A stretch of 64,000 nt of DNA from Pratylenchus scribneri. Lineage: Eukaryota; Nematoda; Chromadorea; Rhabditida; Pratylenchidae. Each line of letters starts with the position of its first letter. Within the stretch, counting starts at the first letter, position 1. The notes under the pieces are model-generated. The model had not been told where the DNA came from. It ran no database searches and saw nothing but the letters and a program-made list of their open reading frames with translations. Shown piece after piece: positions 58,666 through 64,000 of this stretch. A program made the translations under genes and the position numbers. The stretch lies in NCBI GenBank assembly GCA_030063045.1, contig JAQSEB010000045.1:620001-684000 (forward strand), given 5' to 3'.

Positions 58666-59974
58666 TTTCTTGATAGTTGGTATTTTCAGAAATTAATAGT
58701 AAAAAATTAATTTTTGCTGACTAAAAAAAGAAAAAATTATTTCTTTATTTTTTTTATTTTCGTATGGTTTTATTAAAATTTTCGTTATTTTAAAATTTTT
58801 AGGGTACAATGTTTTCATCACATGAGTGTGAACTGTGAAGACAAATAAAATTCTTCTTTATATTTTTGAATTTATATTTCTTATTACAAAATGACATTTA
58901 TTTTATGATTCATTCTTTTTTTTAATCAATCAAAAATTTGTTATTTTTGAATAGCATTTTTTCACATATAAAAGCAATTTATTTATTTAAAAAGATCCTA
59001 TTATTCTGTATATGATTCATCTAATGTCAACATTGAATTTATTTTATGTAGGCCAAAATATGCTCAATTTGATGTTTTCCTTGTTTGTTGAAGTGGTTCA
59101 AAAAACATAAAACTGGGAATCGAAACCCATTTGTAGAAAATAATTTGATGGAATAATACAATGAACATAAATTGAAGAATTTTTATTACTTTGATCTATA
59201 TAATCATTCCTTTAAAAAATGAATTTATGTAATAAAATGAGGATTTTTTATTTATTTATGGGTTGTTAAATTAATTTTCTATTTATTTTATCAATTTGTT
59301 AAATTCCCATGTCCGCAAATCTTCTAAAATCGAATTCAGTTCTTCGCCAAAATGTATTTCCTTTTATAATGTAATATTTTCATTATCATTTTCCGAAATT
59401 GTTTATTATTCTAAATAAAACAAATTCATTTTACTTTTTTTTTCACTTCTTTGACTGAAATTGATGAATGCTAACGGTCTAATTTGATTGAAATTATTTT
59501 TTATTTGGATTTTGCAATGCTTGGGAAATTGCCTCATCAGAATAATATTTGAATATTTCTTTTTCTAATTCATTTTATGTTGAATTTTGTTTCGAGCAAT
59601 TTTCGATTTTAATCTGAGAGATTTATTGAAAATGACAATCCTTTGCATTTTTCTTTTCATCCAATTGTCTTTCATATTCTTCTACCAAATATAAAATTCT
59701 CCATAAATAGATACTATACTATTTTTATTGAGGGAATTATTCTATAAAATATCTTGCTCAATAAAAAATTTTCAACCAATCAAAAGCGATTTAAAAATGA
59801 CCCTATTTTCTCTGTATTTTATTATGAAAATACAAAACACATAAAAAATTTCCGAATAAAAGGAATATTTTAAAAAATGACAAAAATATTAAATTTAAAT
59901 CTTTTTTAATTAGATTCAATTTATAGAAAAACTTTTTTTTTTATTAAATCTTCAGCTGAAATTATTTATAAAAA
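58666..59974. other. Divergent intergenic region
   Basis: Separates the minus-strand Ly6-like gene from the plus-strand coiled-coil/F-box-like gene. AT-rich, no exons or clear repeats seen. Confidence 0.35.
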
Positions 59975-61368
59975 ATGTCTGATGAAATCTTAGAATTGCG
60001 CAAAGAAAACATTGAATTGAAGAAATTCATTGAAAAATTAGAAGGAAAAATTGTCGAATTGGAGGAAAAAAATGGTAAATTATTGGATCAAAATGCCAAA
60101 TTGTTGGAAGAAAACAATTCATTGAGAGCGGAAAAATCACAAGTTAATTTTGCTATTTTAAAAATATAATACTAAAATTTCTAATGAAATTTTTTCAGGA
60201 AAACACAGAAAAATCACATAATGCAATTCAAAATTTACAGCCTTTGAAAAGATCCCATGAAAAAGAAGTATCATCTAATCTGCTGGAAATAAATAAAAAA
60301 CCAAAATTCACTACAAAAAGGTAGAAAAAATAAAACTAAACTTATCAATTTTGATTTATTAAGATTTGTTCCAAATTGGTTGATAGAAGTGATGGAATGG
60401 ATTAAGCGAATTGAAATGGCCAATTCCGCATTAAGCACTTCATGTGCAACATTCAAACAAATTTGTTGGCCAAAATTGCATTTGAATGTGAAGCCGCATA
60501 AAATGCCAAATTTGGAATGTTCCAGAGCCACTTATGAAGTGGGAAAATGGAAAGTATGGCTTTACCGTGAGGACAATCTTGTTGATACGCTTATTCCAAT
60601 TGCTTCAATTCCACCACCAAATTATATTATTGGCATCGGAAGTACCGATATAAAGTTGGTTTATTAATCAAAATTAATTATAAATAATTTTTTTAATAGT
60701 ATCCTAGATGAACGAATTATGAATTTTGCAAAATGCACTTCACATTTATTTGAAAATTGTCATTTAAAATTTAACTCCAAAATAATTTCCTGCAACATGG
60801 ATAATGCAATGTTGGTATCAATGAAAACTTTGATGGCATCTTTGGCCGATAAAATATACCAAATTGATTTATGGCAAGGATGGCAATTGAATAATTTTGA
60901 TCGACTATTCCCTGGCGTTCTTGAAAATGCTCAATTTCTTGGATTATATGATGTATCATTGGAGGACATTGATATAATTCTGAATTGGTTGAAAAATCGA
61001 TCAAATATTGGAAAACAAAAAATAATTCAAATGAGTCCCAGTGGAAAATTTATTCTTGCTTTGATAAATGGCATTAAAATGGTAAGTCAAAAATTTAAAT
61101 TTTTTTAACAATTTTAAAGGAATTTATCAACTCAAATTTGCCTTCAATTTTTCTTATTGGTTTTCGACCTCACAGCAGCAATATCAAATTATTTAGGCTG
61201 GAAAATGAGCAGACAAATGAAATTCTAACATTATATTGGCTACGTGGATATTGCTATTTGGCTCGTTACCCAAAAGGAGAAGGATATTGGAAAGAAGAAG
61301 GCCGGAAGAAAATGGAAGTTGGCCATGGAAAGCCAATCCTTCAAAGATTGAAATTTTCTCATAAATAA
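59975..61368 (+). CDS. Coiled-coil/F-box-like protein, copy 2, 403 aa
   Basis: Five exons join in phase: 59975-60142, 60199-60320, 60364-60654, 60700-61081, 61120-61368. Exon 1 is a leucine-rich coiled coil (LRKENIELKKFIEKLEGK). Exon 2 has basic patches (LKRSHEKE, NKKPKF) that may form a nuclear signal. Exon 3 opens with an F-box-like helix (RFVPNWLIEVMEWIKRIEMA). The C-terminal 260 residues have no SPRY signature; segments such as FLGLYDVSLEDIDIILNWL and LTLYWLRGYCYLARYP suggest the F-box-associated domain type common in nematode F-box families. It shares the N-terminal architecture of the genes at 53174 and 62984. F-box proteins are SCF ligase adaptors; that role is inference here. No signal peptide. 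Confidence 0.75.
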
Positions 61369-62085
61369 AATTAAGAAAATTATGTTTTTTTTTCATTCTT
61401 CGCATACATTGCATTAATAAAATTCAAATAAATAAAAAATGCAATATTACAGATACAGACTACATAAACGAAATTATCAATATCAACCACAGGGCAATCG
61501 TCGAAGTTATGGACCACCCATAAAATTATTCAAAAAAAAAGAAAATATATTAAGAAATTCTTGCTTTAATTTCTAAAATTTTAATTTAAACAAATAGTTA
61601 ATAAGTCATCGAAAAAAAAACACTTAATAAACAAATTTTGCTGATAAAATTTTTTTATGGATTTTGAATAAAATATTTAATAAAAAATTAAAAAGTGTTA
61701 TTATTAGGTTACTGAACTAATTTTTTTTACTTGGCAATTTTACATGATTTCCCCATGCTTTTTAATTTTTTGTTATTTTTAATTTAATTTTTAAAATTTT
61801 GTTTTGGTTCTCATCGTTATTTTTGTTAGAAAAGAGATAAAAAAGAAAGCTTTTAATTATTTGAATGGCGAAAAAAGTTTATGGTTTGCAAAAAATATTT
61901 AAAAACTTATTAAATATGTATATAAATAATATTTTTCAGTCCTTTTCATATTCATTTAAGCTAAACACTGAAAATGGCACATAATAAATATGGAAAAATT
62001 ACCAAAAGTAACTACAATATATTAGAATTTTAAACTGATAAAGTACCGAATAAAAGAATTGAGAAATGAGAAGAATATTATAATT

Positions 62086-62162
<77 letters not shown>

Positions 62163-62983
62163 ACCTAGTATATATTTATATTGGGCGCCCATTCCAGAAG
62201 AAAGTGATGTCACAAAACCGAAGTCCGTAAATTCGGTCAATAAAAGAAAAGTAAAAATTTACCCGAGGCAATTTCCCAAACATTCTGAAATACAAATTAA
62301 AAAATGTAAAATTCCATTCACAGCTTATCAGATGCAGTTGAATGGTGATGAATGAATTGACTTATTCAAATTAAGATACACTCGGATATTTGCCTAACAG
62401 CTTATTTAGGTAAGCATAGCATGACAGATGACACTCGGCATTGATGGAATATTAATTTTTTTTCATTAATGAAAAAAATGCATTCATTTCTTACTCATCT
62501 ACCAATATCAAAGAAAATTTACACAAATTTATTTGACGCATTTTCCCAATTCAATTCCATAAATAATTTCTTCTCCGTCATCATTTGACCTCATTTAGCT
62601 TATATTTATTTTTGGTAGGCTATCAACCAAATGTTCTTCATATCAAAAAATTCAAATATAGCTTATTGGTTTCCATTTTTCTTCATCAAAATTGCTCAAA
62701 GAATTATAATTTTCAAATATCTGCTTGAGGCATTTTCCCATCAATTATTTTATTTCAATCGCCATTTGAAATCGGTAGTTGGAGTATCTCTTTCCATAAA
62801 ATAATTCCCCAATTTGCCCAATAATAATTCCTAACCCATATATAAAAATGCCTTCTCTCAATGAATTTATTTCAAACTGAAAATGTATTTAATCATATTT
62901 ATTAATTAATTTTCCTTTTCTAAAACAGAAAAATTTTCTTAATTAAGTAAATTTAAAATTAATAAAAATTTCAAATGGATTAA
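61369..62983. other. Intergenic region with microsatellite and a coding-like relic
   Basis: AATAAA-like words follow the stop of copy 2. The (TA)n tract at about 62094-62154 is followed by a stretch open to 62355 (motifs YWAPIPEESDV and KHSEIQIKKCKIPF) that looks like a stray coding exon. I cannot connect it to a gene. Confidence 0.35.
62094..62154. repeat. (TA)n microsatellite, about 30 units
   Basis: An uninterrupted TA dinucleotide run of about 60 bp. One frame through it is open and would encode alternating Tyr-Ile, which accounts for the ORF at 62059-62355. Confidence 0.9.
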
Positions 62984-63870
62984 ATGAAAGACCAGCAGAA
63001 TAACGACAAATTGATGAAGGAAAATGAAAAATTAAAGGAGGAAATGGCCAAGAAAGATCAACAAATTGGTATAATGAAGGAGGAAATCACAAAATTACAA
63101 GAAGAAAATCAAGGATTGAAAGAACAAATGGCAAAAATAAAAAATTCTGGGAAAAGGGTAAACAAGGGGAAATTAAATTTTATGGAGGAAAATATTTAAA
63201 AGCAGCAAAAATCATCAATTTGCCGTCGACCATTGCCAGCCGAATTAATGAATGAATTGTTCACTTCATTGTCACTAGAAAATGCACTTGGACTTCTGAC
63301 CAAAATGCCAAATGGTCTTTTGGCAAGAAATGTGCAAAAAATGCTCAATGACATTAAAACGGTAAATTGAATTTTTTTATAAATTAAAAATATAAATCTT
63401 TTAGAAAATGAAGTCCAACAAATGGAATATGGCAGATTGTGGACCGAAATTGGCAATTTCCGATGATGGATTCGTTGTTGAGCATTCTGGCTCAAATGGT
63501 AAAATTAATATTAATTTCGTGGATTCGAATTGCCAATGTATCAGAAATATTTTAAGATTGATGGATTTAAATATAAAATGGCCAAAAAGTTGGGCAAAAA
63601 TAATAATTTTTTAAAAATTTTCAATCAAATTTACAATTCTTTAATATCATCAATTCAACTTAATAATCAGAGGAGATCATAAAATATGTAAAATTTAATT
63701 TTTCATTAATTAAATAAAATTATAGAAATTAATTAGAAATAATTTTATTTATTTAAAGTATTGAATTGTGTTCGTGCCATTTGGCCAATACCGACATTTA
63801 ATTTTTGTGCAACAACAAAGAAACCATTAATAATTTTCTATTATGAAGTGGAAATTCTAATGAAACAATG
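62984..63870 (+). CDS. Coiled-coil/F-box-like/SPRY protein, copy 3, 3' end beyond the window
   Basis: Four exons join in phase: 62984-63157, 63203-63361, 63405-63498, 63759-63870, the last with a donor (TG|GTAAAT) and the gene continuing past 64000. Exon 1 is a Lys/Glu/Gln coiled coil (KLKEEMAKKDQQIG). Exon 2 carries the F-box-like motif RRPLPAELMNELFTSLSLEN. Exons 3-4 (LAISDDGFVVEHSGSNG, NCVRAIWPIPTFNF, PLIIFYYEVEILMKQW) match the entry into the SPRY domain of copy 1 (MNCIRAILPIPSF, AILFYFEVKIIKKIG). Copy 3 keeps the intron that copy 1 has lost. The ATG follows an out-of-frame ATG GAT TAA. No signal peptide. The rest of the SPRY domain is expected beyond the window end. Confidence 0.75.
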
Positions 63871-64000
63871 GTAAATTTTTAATTAAATTTTGTATAATTT
63901 TTCATCTTAAAAATTGATTTATTTTACTGCCGATTGATATAAATAATTTCAAAAATAATTTTTGAATAAAAACAAGTAGAAAGATAAGGAGGAATTTATT

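Noticed and set aside
61439..61576. 45-codon ORF beginning MQYYRYRLHKR
   Set aside because: Arg/Tyr-rich short frame just after a gene; no signal peptide, partner exon or known family, so it cannot be separated from chance.
1..64000. tRNA, rRNA or CRISPR content
   Set aside because: No cloverleaf with A/B boxes, no rRNA-like stretch and no regularly spaced repeat array was seen.

Overview
The window looks like nuclear DNA of a nematode. It is very AT-rich, and all recognisable genes are split into many short exons by AT-rich GT-AG introns, with acceptors of the TTTTCAG/TTTAG/TTAAAG type. Two minus-strand genes have an acceptor immediately before the ATG, as expected for spliced-leader trans-splicing. 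The gene families (nuclear receptor, MATH domain, BTB, RBMS/SUP-26-type RRM protein, many small secreted Cys-rich proteins, and tandem coiled-coil/F-box-like/SPRY proteins) would suit a tylenchid plant parasite such as a root-knot or cyst nematode. That placement is inference. All gene models below were joined by eye; each was kept only where the exon phases agree.

Layout. (1) 1-5.1 kb: a nuclear hormone receptor with a ROR/NHR-23-like ligand-binding domain but no DNA-binding domain in its model. (2) 6.4-11.4 kb: an eight-exon orphan gene (601 aa). (3) 11.4-20 kb: a repeat-rich desert holding a 5.27-kb element with 13-bp terminal inverted repeats, which has split an older repeat and itself carries a 600-bp near-perfect palindromic element. 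(4) 20-28.2 kb, minus strand: a truncated MATH gene, a TAZ zinc-finger exon, a complete seven-exon S-formylglutathione hydrolase (ESD), and just upstream of it a small 95-aa gene in operon-like spacing. (5) 29.1-32.9 kb, plus strand: a five-exon HAD phosphatase of the HDHD1/pseudouridine-5'-phosphatase type. (6) 33.9-36.7 kb: a broken partial copy of the next gene. (7) 37.5-44.9 kb, minus strand: a complete 13-exon RBMS/Shep/SUP-26 RNA-binding protein (825 aa), followed by a GC-richer upstream tract to about 48.1 kb. (8) 48.4-50.3 kb: a BTB-BACK protein. (9) 51-59 kb: small genes, several secreted and Cys-rich, and a divergent ubiquitin-like protein. (10) 53.2-64 kb: three related genes with a coiled coil and an F-box-like motif, two of them with a SPRY-type exon arrangement; the last runs off the window.

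Most introns of the larger genes carry short non-autonomous elements with inverted termini. I distinguish about six families, and some are nested. The most unusual observations are the nested transposons at 13.8-19.1 kb, the exon-deleted duplicate of the RNA-binding gene, the MITE whose terminus contains the 5' splice site of a small gene, the receptor without a DNA-binding domain, and two relic copies of the last ESD exon elsewhere in the window.
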